From the NCBI GenBank assembly GCA_014379915.1, contig JACMKV010000453.1, positions 1 through 11,176 on the forward strand: DNA of 11,176 nt. The letters run 5' to 3'. Both the position numbers and the translations under genes were made by a program. The notes beneath the pieces are model-generated. The model saw nothing but the letters and a program-made list of their open reading frames with translations, had not been told where the DNA came from and did no database searches. The first letter of the stretch is position 1. Each line of letters begins with the position of its first letter. This DNA comes from Burkholderiales bacterium. GTDB taxonomy: Bacteria > Pseudomonadota > Gammaproteobacteria > Burkholderiales > JACMKV01. This document shows positions 1 through 7,608 of the stretch, piece by piece.

Positions 1-1064
1 GACGCGCACGGCTGATAAAGATTGACGAGCGTCACGTAATCGTAGAGATCCTTGCTGTGCGCGAAAAACGGCGCGCCCGACCCTTGGACGATGCCGAACT
101 TCGCGCCCGGTTTCGGGTTCACGTTCGGTTCCGATACCGCGACGCCGTCGATCAGCCCGAATTGGTCGAGCTCGGCCGCGCGCAGGCTCGCTCCGCCACC
201 GTTGGACACGCTCGACGCGATGACGATCGTGTTGTCGGGCTTGATAGCGCCGCCATCGAACTTCTCGTTCAGCACATAGAAGGCGAAGATGATGGACGCG
301 AGCACATGTCTGTCCCAATCCTTCTCCGGGTTCCGCTCGGAATGCGCGTGCTTGAACGCGAAACGGTTCGGCGTGGCGGCATTGAATTCGGCGCGCTTCT
401 GATCGCTCAAGCGGGCGGTGAACAGCGATTCATCACCCGCGTCATCGGCGGTCGCGGTTACGCCATCGACGCGGTTGACGATATCGTTCTGCAAATCGTG
501 GGCGCCGGTTCCGGTGCCTTTGTCGGTGTAAGCGACGGCGCAGCCGCGCTTCAGACCCCATTCGCCCGAAGTCGCGATCGCGCCATAGATGCCGCGCGAG
601 CCCGACGACGGACCGGTCACGATGCACGCGTTTTTCGGATCGAATGACGCCGGCACCTGGACCATTACGGTGAAATTGCGCTTACCGCCGCCGATCAGCG
701 CGAGGTATTCATCGCCGGCGATCTTGCCTTCGCCGGCCGTCACGTTGCCATTCGCGTCGATGTTCGGACCATACAGCATGCCATAGCCGCCACCGGTGGT
801 GATATCGACGAGGGCGCGATAATTGGTGTAGATCGCGCGGCGGCGAAGCTCCGTGGCGGTCGGGTTCAGCGAGTCGGCGAACGCGGGCGGCGTAGCGCTT
901 TGCAAACCGCTTTTGCCGAGCCCGGCGGTGAGTAAATCGTCGCTGCTTCCGTCGTAACGCGTGACCTGAATGTCGCCTTTGATAAACTGAGGCTTATCCG
1001 CAGCCAATGCGGGAACAAACAAACCGAACAGCAAAGCCGCGGCAGCATGTCTTATGGCGCGCAT
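1..1064 (-). CDS. 3-hydroxybutyrate oligomer hydrolase, N-terminal part (cut by window edge)
   Basis: Reading the minus strand from ATG at 1064 gives 354 uninterrupted codons that run off the left edge, so the C-terminal part is missing; family members are about 700 residues. A Sec signal peptide is visible at residues 1-21 (basic MRAIRH, hydrophobic AAAALLFGLF, then ALAA before DKPQ), so the protein is exported. The body matches the D-(-)-3-hydroxybutyrate oligomer hydrolase family: LTAGLGKSGLQ at 45-55, GPSSGSRGIYGA at 151-162, HAHSERNPEKDWDRH at 239-253 and a serine box SVSNGG at 285-290, where S287 is the candidate nucleophile. These enzymes hydrolyse dimers and oligomers of 3-hydroxybutyrate to monomers during poly-hydroxybutyrate breakdown. 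A GGAGG ribosome site sits 5 nt before the ATG and fixes the start. The gene is divergent from sixA. Family assignment is confident; the catalytic residue is inferred. Confidence 0.9.
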   Translation of the reverse strand, partial: MRAIRHAAAALLFGLFVPALAADKPQFIKGDIQVTRYDGSSDDLLTAGLGKSGLQSATPPAFADSLNPTATELRRRAIYTNYRALVDITTGGGYGMLYGPNIDANGNVTAGEGKIAGDEYLALIGGGKRNFTVMVQVPASFDPKNACIVTGPSSGSRGIYGAIATSGEWGLKRGCAVAYTDKGTGTGAHDLQNDIVNRVDGVTATADDAGDESLFTARLSDQKRAEFNAATPNRFAFKHAHSERNPEKDWDRHVLASIIFAFYVLNEKFDGGAIKPDNTIVIASSVSNGGGASLRAAELDQFGLIDGVAVSEPNVNPKPGAKFGIVQGSGAPFFAHSKDLYDYVTLVNLYQPCA

Positions 1065-1078
1065 TGTAGCCTCCGTGA

Positions 1079-1106
1079 TTGACAGTGTGTGGCTACAGAC
1101 TACGAT
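1079..1106 (+). promoter_or_regulatory. Sigma70-type promoter for sixA
   Basis: A perfect TTGACA (1079-1084) lies 16 bp before TACGAT (1101-1106, 4 of 6 consensus bases). Transcription would start near 1113, about 67 nt ahead of the sixA ATG. It sits in the 115-bp divergent spacer, just behind the ribosome site of the hydrolase gene on the other strand. Based on consensus matching only. Confidence 0.45.
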
Positions 1107-1179
1107 TGCGGGCATTTGCCATTGTTCCCTGTGGCTGCGGGTTGTCGAGGCGATCGGTGTCACAAAAGATAAGGACGTG

Positions 1180-1635
1180 ATGGATATTATTTTATGGCGG
1201 CACGCTGAAGCAGCGCCAGGGTTTCCTGACCACGACAGAGTGCTAACCGAAAAAGGCGCACACGACGCCGGCCGTATGGCGCGCTGGCTGCGGCCGCGGC
1301 TGCCGGGTAGCAGCACGGTATTGGTAAGTCCGGCGCGACGCGCGCAGCAGACCGCGGCTGCCTTGACCAGCGAGTATGCAACCGATGCCGGTATCGGAAC
1401 CAGCGCTTCCGTAGAAATTATGCGCGATACCGTGTTGAAGCCGCTGCCGGTGGCGGCCGTGATCGTCGTCAGCCATCAACCGACGCTTGGGCAATTGGCG
1501 GCGCAGCTTCTGAGCGGGCAGTTGCTGGACTGGAGCATGAAGCCGGGTGCAATCTGCTGGCTCACTTATTACGAACGAGCGGGCGCGGGGAAAGCGGAAT
1601 TGCGCGCCATGATGTCTCCGGAATTTCTGGACTAG
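1180..1635 (+). CDS. sixA: Phosphohistidine phosphatase SixA (histidine phosphatase superfamily)
   Basis: A 151-aa protein, close to the roughly 150-160 aa usual for SixA. It starts MDIILWRHAEA, with the phosphohistidine-accepting RHA signature at residues 7-9. SPARRAQQTA (50-59) supplies the conserved arginine region and VSHQPTLGQLA (97-107) holds the second catalytic histidine, H99. SixA removes phosphate from histidine-containing phosphotransfer domains (ArcB in E. coli) and, in later work, from PTS proteins. The frame is open upstream to 1054, but ATG at 1180 is chosen because family members begin right at this strand-turn-RHA motif and AAGGA lies 4 nt ahead; GTG at 1177 is an in-frame alternative. 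The gene stands alone, divergent from the oligomer hydrolase and convergent with rpiA, so its partner cannot be read from context. Confidence 0.9.
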   Translation: MDIILWRHAEAAPGFPDHDRVLTEKGAHDAGRMARWLRPRLPGSSTVLVSPARRAQQTAAALTSEYATDAGIGTSASVEIMRDTVLKPLPVAAVIVVSHQPTLGQLAAQLLSGQLLDWSMKPGAICWLTYYERAGAGKAELRAMMSPEFLD

Positions 1636-1691
1636 CAGGCGCTTTTGCCGGGCCAGCCGCGAGCGGTTCGTCCGACCATCTGACCAGCCCG

Positions 1692-2360
1692 CTAGATCGC
1701 CTGCCGTTTGATCGTTTCCACACCTTTGCTGGTCGCCAACAGCAAGACGTCAGCGCTGCGCCGCGCGAAAATCCCGTTTTCGACGACGCCTGCAATCTGG
1801 TTGATCCTGTTTTCAAGCTCGACCGGATTGGCGATGTCGAACCCGTGGACATCGAGAACCGGATGGCCGTTATCGCTGGTGAAACCTTGCCGCAAGCTCG
1901 GCTGCCCGCCAAGCCGGATCAGTTCACGCGCGACATAGCTGCGCGCCATTGCGATCACTTCGACGGCGACTGGAAAGCTGCCGAGCACGTCGACAAGCTT
2001 GCTTGAGTCAGCGATGCAAATGAACTTGCGCGCTACGGCCGCCGTGATTTTTTCGCGCGTCGATGCTCCGCCGCCGCCCTTGATCATCATCAGGTGTCGC
2101 GTGACTTCGTCGGCGCCGTCGACATAAACCGGCAACTCGTCGACGCCGTTCAGATCGAGGACCGGGATGCCGATTTGCCTGAGCCGCGCCGCCGTCGCCT
2201 CCGAGCTGGCGACCGCGCCGCGGATGCGGCTTTTTATTTTCGCCAGTTCGTCGATGAAAACATTTGCGGTCGAACCGGTGCCGACGCCGATGACCGAGTC
2301 GGCTGGTACATGGGCAATCGCGGCTTGCGCCGCCGCGCGCTTCTGTTCATCTCTGCTCAT
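1692..2360 (-). CDS. rpiA: Ribose-5-phosphate isomerase A
   Basis: A 222-aa protein of normal RpiA length that interconverts ribose 5-phosphate and ribulose 5-phosphate in the non-oxidative pentose phosphate pathway (cytosolic). Visible motifs are the phosphate-binding GVGTGSTA (25-32), SSEATAARL (52-60), VDGADEV (80-86), KGGGGASTREKI (94-105) and IADSSKLV (116-123). D81, D84, K94 and E103 fall at the same numbers as the catalytic residues known for E. coli RpiA. The reading frame is open 84 codons further upstream, but ATG at 2360 is the start: AAGGAG lies 6 nt before it and the protein then begins at the usual place. It converges on sixA with a 56-bp gap that contains no clear U-tailed hairpin, and it diverges from ilvA across 161 bp. 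Confidence 0.96.
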   Translation of the reverse strand: MSRDEQKRAAAQAAIAHVPADSVIGVGTGSTANVFIDELAKIKSRIRGAVASSEATAARLRQIGIPVLDLNGVDELPVYVDGADEVTRHLMMIKGGGGASTREKITAAVARKFICIADSSKLVDVLGSFPVAVEVIAMARSYVARELIRLGGQPSLRQGFTSDNGHPVLDVHGFDIANPVELENRINQIAGVVENGIFARRSADVLLLATSKGVETIKRQAI

Positions 2361-2384
2361 TTCGCTCTCCTTATGTACAGGCCA

Positions 2385-2413
2385 AGGATAGCGGCACGCC
2401 CGACCTTGCACAA
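2385..2413 (-). promoter_or_regulatory. Possible rpiA promoter
   Basis: On the minus strand TTGTGC (2413-2408) is followed after exactly 17 bp by TATCCT (2390-2385). The -35 is weak (3 of 6) and the -10 moderate (4 of 6). Transcription would begin near 2378, leaving a short leader with the AAGGAG ribosome site. No convincing promoter for the divergent ilvA could be picked out of the same 161-bp spacer. Confidence 0.3.
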
Positions 2414-2521
2414 CGCCGAAAAAGCCCAAACAACGCGGGAGCTTGCTGTGCTGAAAGCGGACGCTGCTGTGATACGCTTGCCGCATTTCCCGCATTTTCC
2501 AGTAACCGCCGGCTGGCGACG

Positions 2522-4033
2522 ATGAATAACGCCTATCTCGAACGTATCCTGACCGCGCGCGTTTATGACGTCGCCATTGAAAGTCCGCTGGAGCTGGCCG
2601 GCAATCTTTCAACGCGGATCCGCAATCGGGTGCTGCTGAAGCGCGAAGATCTGCAACCGGTCTTCTCGTTCAAGCTGCGCGGCGCCTATAACAAGATGGT
2701 TGGACTTTCTGCCGAGGTGCGGGCGCGCGGTGTCATCGCCGCCTCCGCCGGCAATCATGCGCAGGGCGTCGCGCTTGCAGCGCAAAAGCTCGGCTGCGCA
2801 GCGACCATCGTGATGCCGGCGACAACCCCCGCTATCAAGGTCAAGGCGGTCGCGGCGCGGGGTGCTGCAATCGTGCTGCATGGCGACTCCTACGACGAGG
2901 CCTATGCGCACGCCGATGCCCTGGCCTGCGAGCGCGGTCTGACTTTCGTGCATCCGTACGATGATCCCGATGTGATCGCCGGGCAGGGAACGATAGGCAT
3001 GGAAATCCTGCGCCAGCACGCGCAGCCGATCCACGCGATTTTCGTCCCGGTCGGCGGCGGCGGACTGATCGCCGGAATTGCCGCTTATGTGAAGCGATTG
3101 CGCCCCGAGACCAGAATCATCGGCGTCGAGCCCTGTAATGCCGATGCGATGGCGCGATCGCTGGCAGCCGGTGAGCGCATCAAGCTCGCGCAGGTCGGTT
3201 TATTCGCCGACGGCGTAGCGGTCCGGCAGGTCGGCGAAGAAACGTTCCGCTTATGCCGCGAGCTGGTCGATGAAGTCGTGCTCGTCAGCACCGACGAGAT
3301 CTGCGCTGCGATCAAGGATGTGTTCGAGGACACGCGCGTCGTACTCGAACCGGCCGGCGCGTTGAGCGTGGCGGGGGTCAAAGCCTATGCCGCGCGCGAG
3401 GCGATCAGCGATCGGACGTTGATCGCGATTGCGTCCGGCGCGAACATGAACTTCGACCGTTTGCGCCACGTCGCCGAACGCGCCGAAATCGGCGAACAGC
3501 GCGAAGCGATTCTCGCGGTGACGATTCCGGAGCAACCCGGCAGCTTCAAGAAATTCTGTTCGCTGCTAGGCGCGCGCAACATCACCGAATTCAATTACCG
3601 CTACGCCGATGCGCGCGAAGCGCAGGTGTTCGCCGGCGTGCAGGTGCACAATCGCGATGAAACCGGGGTTCTGCTGCGGACGCTGCGCGACGAGGGTTTG
3701 CAGGCGGTCGATTTATCCGACAACGAAATGGCCAAGCTGCATGTGCGTCATCTGGTTGGCGGCCGCGCGCCGGGCATCGCCGACGAAATGCTGTATCGCT
3801 TCGAATTTCCCGAGCGGCCCGGCGCGCTGACGCGATTTCTGAACAGCATGAGCCACGACTGGAATATCAGCCTGTTTCATTATCGCAACCACGGCGCCGA
3901 TTACGGCCGCGTGCTGGTCGGCATTCAGGTGCCCGCGCATGAGCACGCCGATTTTCGCTGCTTCCTCGACAAGCTTGGCTATCCGTATTGGGATGAGAGC
4001 GGGAATCCGGCGTATCGGTTGTTTCTGAGTTGA
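2522..4033 (+). CDS. ilvA: Threonine ammonia-lyase (threonine deaminase), biosynthetic, two ACT-like domains
   Basis: A 503-aa PLP enzyme converting L-threonine to 2-oxobutanoate and ammonia, the first committed step to isoleucine. Residues about 15-320 form the fold-type II catalytic domain: SFKLRGAYNKM places the PLP lysine at K51, SAGNHAQG (75-82) binds the substrate carboxylate, and GGGGLIAG (178-185) holds the cofactor phosphate. The C-terminal part carries two ACT-like regulatory modules, about 329-400 (ILAVTIPEQPGSFKKF) and 424-500 (LYRFEFPERPGALTRF). This is the long biosynthetic form, which in the family is inhibited by isoleucine and activated by valine; the short catabolic TdcB lacks these modules. 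ATG at 2522 starts the protein just ahead of YLERILTARVYDVA, which is where family members begin, but no good Shine-Dalgarno precedes it. Monocistronic: flanked by divergent rpiA and a 210-bp spacer. Confidence 0.96.
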   Translation: MNNAYLERILTARVYDVAIESPLELAGNLSTRIRNRVLLKREDLQPVFSFKLRGAYNKMVGLSAEVRARGVIAASAGNHAQGVALAAQKLGCAATIVMPATTPAIKVKAVAARGAAIVLHGDSYDEAYAHADALACERGLTFVHPYDDPDVIAGQGTIGMEILRQHAQPIHAIFVPVGGGGLIAGIAAYVKRLRPETRIIGVEPCNADAMARSLAAGERIKLAQVGLFADGVAVRQVGEETFRLCRELVDEVVLVSTDEICAAIKDVFEDTRVVLEPAGALSVAGVKAYAAREAISDRTLIAIASGANMNFDRLRHVAERAEIGEQREAILAVTIPEQPGSFKKFCSLLGARNITEFNYRYADAREAQVFAGVQVHNRDETGVLLRTLRDEGLQAVDLSDNEMAKLHVRHLVGGRAPGIADEMLYRFEFPERPGALTRFLNSMSHDWNISLFHYRNHGADYGRVLVGIQVPAHEHADFRCFLDKLGYPYWDESGNPAYRLFLS

Positions 4034-4038
4034 ATCAT

Positions 4039-4058
4039 CCCAGGCCGCTCTGCCTGGG
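4039..4058 (+). terminator. Hairpin after ilvA, no U tract
   Basis: A perfect 7-bp GC-rich stem, CCCAGGC (4039-4045) and GCCTGGG (4052-4058), encloses a 6-nt loop and starts 5 nt after the ilvA stop codon. The position suits transcript 3' end formation or stabilisation, but no run of T follows, so it is not a standard intrinsic terminator. Confidence 0.4.
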
Positions 4059-4133
4059 TGCTGCTCAGCGCAACCGATACATCGTGGTTGCGTCGCCAGC
4101 AATCAGCCTGCGGTCGTCGTTCATCGCTCTGCT

Positions 4134-4207
4134 GTCATGCTGAGCAAGGCGAAGCATCTGCTTTTCCTCCCCACAGCAGATTCTTCGACCTTCGGTCTCA
4201 GAATGAC
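4134..4207. repeat. Imperfect 74-bp palindromic intergenic element
   Basis: The arm at 4134-4162 (GTCATGCTGAG ... GCATCTGCT) is inverted at 4175-4207 (AGCAGAT ... CAGAATGAC), with a 12-nt pyrimidine-rich loop and a few mismatches. A small GACC/GGTC stem with a TTC triloop sits inside the right arm (4187-4197). It lies between the 3' ends of convergent ilvA and the kinase gene. The wording (GTCAT-CTGAG ... CGAAG-ATCTG) resembles a dispersed palindromic element I have seen in intergenic DNA of several bacteria; that recollection is unverified. Both transcripts could form the hairpin. Confidence 0.6.
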
Positions 4208-4233
4208 GGCTTCAGCTTACCCGCGCCGCAACT

Positions 4234-4260
4234 TCACCGAACTTCACTTCAGTTCGGCGA
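4234..4260 (-). terminator. Hairpin spanning the stop codon of the kinase gene
   Basis: CCGAACT (4237-4243) and AGTTCGG (4251-4257) pair perfectly around a 7-nt loop that contains the TGA stop (4246-4244). On the minus-strand RNA the stem extends to 10 bp through one G-U pair. It ends the argH-kinase transcription unit. There is no U-rich tail, so it may act as a 3' stability structure rather than an intrinsic terminator. Confidence 0.35.
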
Positions 4261-5125
4261 GTAAGCGTTCCATCATGCTTTCGGCCTGCCCGCGATAGCC
4301 GCCGCCGAACAGATTCAGATGATTGAGTATGTGGTAAAGATTGTACAAATATTTCCGCACCGAATAGCCGGCGTCGATCGGCGTGCACTCGCGGTAAGCC
4401 GCGTAAAAATCCGCACTGAAGCCTCCGAATAACTCGGTCATCGCGAGATCGGCCTCGCGATCGCCATAGTAGACGGCCGGGTCGAATACCAGCGGTTTTC
4501 CATCGCTGGCAAAGCCGATGTTTCCGCCCCAGAGATCGCCGTGCAGCAAGCTCGGTTGCGGCTTATGACTGGCGAACAAGGCGTTCATGTCGGCGAGCAA
4601 ACGTTCGCCGCTTTTCTGCAGCTGTCCGTCATGCCCATTAGCAGCCGCCAGCCGCAGTTGATAGCCGAGCCGATGATCGCGCCAGAATGTAATCCAGTCG
4701 CCGTTTTGCGTATTGATTTGCGGCGTTGCGCCTATCGTGTTGTCGCGATGCCAACCGAAGTGTGGCGCAGTTGCCTCGTGCATGCGCGCCAGACCCGCGC
4801 CGAGCTCGCCCATACTTCCGGCGTTACTTTTATTGAACTCGATATATTCCAGAACCAGCCATGCCTGCCCGCCATTCATGCCCTGGCATACAGGGCGCGG
4901 CACGCGCAGCGTTTGGGTTTGCGCGATTTCGGACAGGCTGGCCGCCTCGGCTTCGAACATCGCGGCTTTCGCCGCATCGTTCAGCTTGACGAAATAGCGC
5001 TGGCCGCAGCCATCAATGCGATAAGCAGCGTTGATGCAACCGCCGCCAATGCTGATCTTTCGCTCGACAAAAAAGGCAGTGCCGGTCTCCGCACGTATCG
5101 TCGCTGCAATGTCGTCCCAAACCAT
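4244..5125 (-). CDS. Fructosamine kinase family protein (ketosamine-3-kinase / YniA type)
   Basis: A 293-aa cytosolic small-molecule kinase of the fructosamine/ketosamine-3-kinase family, within the aminoglycoside-phosphotransferase fold. Visible elements are a glycine-rich SIGGGCINAAY (25-35), the ATP lysine in YFVKLND (K47), hinge-like LEYIE (92-96), the catalytic loop LLHGDLWGGNIGF (193-205) with D197 as likely base, and the metal-binding FDPAVYYGDREADLAM (214-229). Relatives phosphorylate sugar amines formed by glycation so that they fall apart, repairing proteins or small amines; the substrate here is unknown. ATG at 5125 is preferred because GGAG lies 7 nt before it and MVWDDIAATI matches the usual N-terminus; GTG at 5140 is an in-frame alternative. 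It follows argH after 34 bp and is probably co-transcribed with it. Confidence 0.88.
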   Translation of the reverse strand: MVWDDIAATIRAETGTAFFVERKISIGGGCINAAYRIDGCGQRYFVKLNDAAKAAMFEAEAASLSEIAQTQTLRVPRPVCQGMNGGQAWLVLEYIEFNKSNAGSMGELGAGLARMHEATAPHFGWHRDNTIGATPQINTQNGDWITFWRDHRLGYQLRLAAANGHDGQLQKSGERLLADMNALFASHKPQPSLLHGDLWGGNIGFASDGKPLVFDPAVYYGDREADLAMTELFGGFSADFYAAYRECTPIDAGYSVRKYLYNLYHILNHLNLFGGGYRGQAESMMERLLAELK

Positions 5126-5159
5126 AACGCCGCTCCGCACGGCCGCGTGCTATCGCCGT

Positions 5160-6569
5160 CTACCGGGGCAACGAATCGAGAGACGCGCGCGCCTTGATGA
5201 TCGCCGCGCGGACCCGGTTCGGCGCGGTGCCGCCGATATGGTCGCGGCTCGTCAACGAGCCTTCCAGGGTCAGCACGGCGTAGACGTCGTTTTCGATCAG
5301 CGCTGAGAATTGCTTCAGCTGGTTCAGCGGCAGATCGCTCAAATCGTGCCGGCTTTCGGCGGCGACTCGCACCGCTTTGGCCACCGCAGCATGGGCATCG
5401 CGAAACGGCAAGCCTTTCTTGACCAGATAGTCGGCGAGATCGGTCGCGGTGGCATAACCTTCCCGCGCCGCAGCGCGCATCGCATCCGCATTCACGCGCA
5501 AACCCGATAACATGTCGGCAAACACGGCGAGCGTCGCCTGCAGCGTATCGACGGCATCGAACAGCGGTTCCTTGTCTTCCTGGTTGTCCTTGTTGTATGC
5601 CAGCGGCTGCGCCTTCATCAATGTCAGCAGCGCAACCAGATGGCCGTTGACACGCCCGGTCTTACCGCGCACCAGCTCCGGCACGTCGGGATTCTTTTTT
5701 TGCGGCATGATGCTCGATCCGGTGCAGTGGCGATCAGCAAGTTCTATGAAGCCGAAGCGCGGATTCATCCACAAGATCAGCTCCTCGGAGAATCGCGACA
5801 GATGCGTCATCAGCAGCGCCGCGCACGCGCAAAACTCGATTGCGAAGTCGCGGTCGGAAACAGCGTCCAGCGAATTCTCGCAAACGCCGTCGAAACCAAG
5901 TTCTGTGGCGACGCGCGAGCGATCGATCGGATAGCTCGTCCCGGCCAGCGCCGCCGCGCCGAGCGGCAACTGGTTGACGCGCTTGCGGCAATCAGTCAAA
6001 CGCTCGCTGTCGCGTTTCAACATTTCGAAATAGGCAAGCAGATGGTGACCGAAGCTGACCGGCTGCGCGACTTGCAGGTGGGTGAAGCCGGGCATGATGA
6101 CATCGACATGGTGCTCGGCGAGATCGAGAAGCCTTGATTGCAATGCCGAGATCAGCGCGCGGATATCGTCGATCGCGGCACGCAGGTAAAGCCGGATGTC
6201 GGTCGCAACCTGGTCGTTGCGCGAGCGCGCGGTATGCAGTTTTTTTCCGGCGTCGCCAATCAGCGCGGTCAGACGTTTTTCGATATTCAGGTGGACGTCT
6301 TCATCGGCGATCGACCACGCGAATTCGCCTCGTTCGATCTCGCTTTCGATCCGCCGCATACCCTGTTCGATCGCGGCAAGCTCGGATGCGCTTACAATTC
6401 CGATGGCATGGAGCATGCGCGCGTGCGCGAGCGAGCCGCGAATGTCGAACGGAGCGAGCCTTTTATCGAACTCGACCGAAGCCGTGAAGCGCGCGACGCG
6501 CTCGGTAACCGGCTCGGCGAAGCGTTCTGACCACAAGCCAGGCGGCGCGGAATCGTGCTTTTCTTGCAT
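5160..6569 (-). CDS. argH: Argininosuccinate lyase
   Basis: A 469-aa enzyme of the fumarase/aspartase superfamily that splits argininosuccinate into arginine and fumarate, the last step of arginine synthesis. Motifs include LWSERFAEP (12-20), HTARSRNDQVATD (112-124), GFTHLQVAQP (161-170) with base H164, and the signature GSSIMPQKKNPD (284-295) with catalytic S285. Length and motif order are normal and all key residues are present. The frame is open back to an ATG at 6602; ATG at 6569 is preferred because it gives the usual short leader before WSERF, although neither start has a clear Shine-Dalgarno. The upstream ATG at 6602 would overlap the algZ start codon on the other strand. A TATACT just upstream on the minus strand could be a -10, but no -35 fits well. 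Confidence 0.96.
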   Translation of the reverse strand: MQEKHDSAPPGLWSERFAEPVTERVARFTASVEFDKRLAPFDIRGSLAHARMLHAIGIVSASELAAIEQGMRRIESEIERGEFAWSIADEDVHLNIEKRLTALIGDAGKKLHTARSRNDQVATDIRLYLRAAIDDIRALISALQSRLLDLAEHHVDVIMPGFTHLQVAQPVSFGHHLLAYFEMLKRDSERLTDCRKRVNQLPLGAAALAGTSYPIDRSRVATELGFDGVCENSLDAVSDRDFAIEFCACAALLMTHLSRFSEELILWMNPRFGFIELADRHCTGSSIMPQKKNPDVPELVRGKTGRVNGHLVALLTLMKAQPLAYNKDNQEDKEPLFDAVDTLQATLAVFADMLSGLRVNADAMRAAAREGYATATDLADYLVKKGLPFRDAHAAVAKAVRVAAESRHDLSDLPLNQLKQFSALIENDVYAVLTLEGSLTSRDHIGGTAPNRVRAAIIKARASLDSLPR

Positions 6570-6600
6570 ATTGGGAGTTGCCTGTTCAGAATAAGTTAGC

Positions 6601-7608
6601 ATGGCGAGTATAAATCAAAACGCATACCCGGACGCCTTGCCGAACTTTCGCAACCTCGGGATTTTGCTGCGGATTTTGCTGATCGTTATCGGCTTGAGCG
6701 TGATCGCCGCCGTGCTTAGAACATCAGGTTTTCGAAGCGCCTGGCAGGAACTGATTGTCATCTCTGCCCTGGTGCAGCCAGTGCTGATTTTGAGTCTCGT
6801 GGTGCTCGGCCTTGCGAATACCTGGCTGCAGCGCCTGCCGTTTCTGCCCGGCGCACTGATCGTGCTCGGCCTGGAGCTCGCCCTGACCACGCTCGTTTAT
6901 GGCTTAGGGCGGGACTTGTATGGCGCCGGCGAACTGGTTCGCAATCTGTTTTTTGCGTTGACGATTTCCGCCGTGCTGCTGTTCTACTTCAATCTGCGCA
7001 GCCGCGCGCTGTCGCCGGCATTGTCGGAGGCGCGATTACAGGCATTGCACGCGCGCATCCGGCCGCACTTCCTGTTCAACAGCATCAACGCTGTGCTGAG
7101 TCTGGTGCGCGCCGATCCGAAACGCGCCGAGGTCGCGCTGGAAGATATGGCCGACCTGTTTCGCGTGATCATGGCCGATAACCGGCGGCTGTCGACCTTG
7201 GCGCGGGAAGTCGCGTTATGCCGCCAGTACCTGAATCTCGAGCAGTTGCGCCTCGGCGAACGGCTGCTAATCGATTGGCGCATCGACAATATGCCGCACG
7301 ACGCGCTGATTCCGCCGCTGGTGCTGCAGCCGCTGATCGAAAATGCGGTCTATCATGGCATCGAGCCGGCTATCGCGCCCGGCGTAATCAGCATCGATAT
7401 CTACACGAATCGCAACCAGTTGCACGCGGTGCTGCGCAATCCTTATCACAAGCAGGGCAGTCACCATACCGGAAATAAAATGGCGCTTGAGAACGTCCGC
7501 GAGCGGCTGGCTTTGCATTTCGATGCCGAGGGCAGCCTGAAGACTACGATCAGCGACAACCGCTTCCAGGTTCACATCACGATTCCCTATCTAAAGGAAA
7601 CTGCTTGA
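6601..7608 (+). CDS. algZ: Sensor histidine kinase, LytS/AlgZ family
   Basis: A 335-aa membrane sensor. Four hydrophobic segments near residues 20-40, 50-71, 82-102 and 113-131 form the N-terminal sensor, with almost no periplasmic domain. The cytoplasmic His_kinase domain begins with LQALHARIRPHFLFNSIN, where H156 in the RPHFLFNSIN block (154-163) is the autophosphorylation site. The N box LQPLIENAVYHGI (242-254) is intact. The ATP-lid region is the reduced AlgZ-like form: RNPYHKQG (279-286) replaces a DxGxG motif and GNKMALENVRERL (291-303) follows. The ATG at 6601 is the only sensible start, because an in-frame stop lies at 6592-6594. The final TGA overlaps the TTG start of algR, so the two genes are translationally coupled. 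The signal sensed is unknown; in Pseudomonas the orthologous pair controls alginate and type IV pili. Confidence 0.88.
   Translation: MASINQNAYPDALPNFRNLGILLRILLIVIGLSVIAAVLRTSGFRSAWQELIVISALVQPVLILSLVVLGLANTWLQRLPFLPGALIVLGLELALTTLVYGLGRDLYGAGELVRNLFFALTISAVLLFYFNLRSRALSPALSEARLQALHARIRPHFLFNSINAVLSLVRADPKRAEVALEDMADLFRVIMADNRRLSTLAREVALCRQYLNLEQLRLGERLLIDWRIDNMPHDALIPPLVLQPLIENAVYHGIEPAIAPGVISIDIYTNRNQLHAVLRNPYHKQGSHHTGNKMALENVRERLALHFDAEGSLKTTISDNRFQVHITIPYLKETA

Noticed and set aside
1054..1179. 42-codon upstream extension of sixA
   Set aside because: It would cross the promoter candidate and the divergent gene's start, and SixA proteins begin at the strand leading into RHA.
1663..1672. 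AlgR-like sequence (GGTTCGTC) between sixA and rpiA
   Set aside because: It lies between two 3' ends, away from any promoter, and a single partial match is expected by chance.
1635..1704. GCAGGCG / CGCCTGC inverted pair as a terminator between sixA and rpiA
   Set aside because: The 56-nt loop, short stem and location partly inside rpiA make it likely chance; no U tract.
2361..2612. 84-codon N-terminal extension of rpiA
   Set aside because: It overlaps the ilvA 5' end, and catalytic residue numbering with ATG 2360 matches E. coli RpiA exactly.
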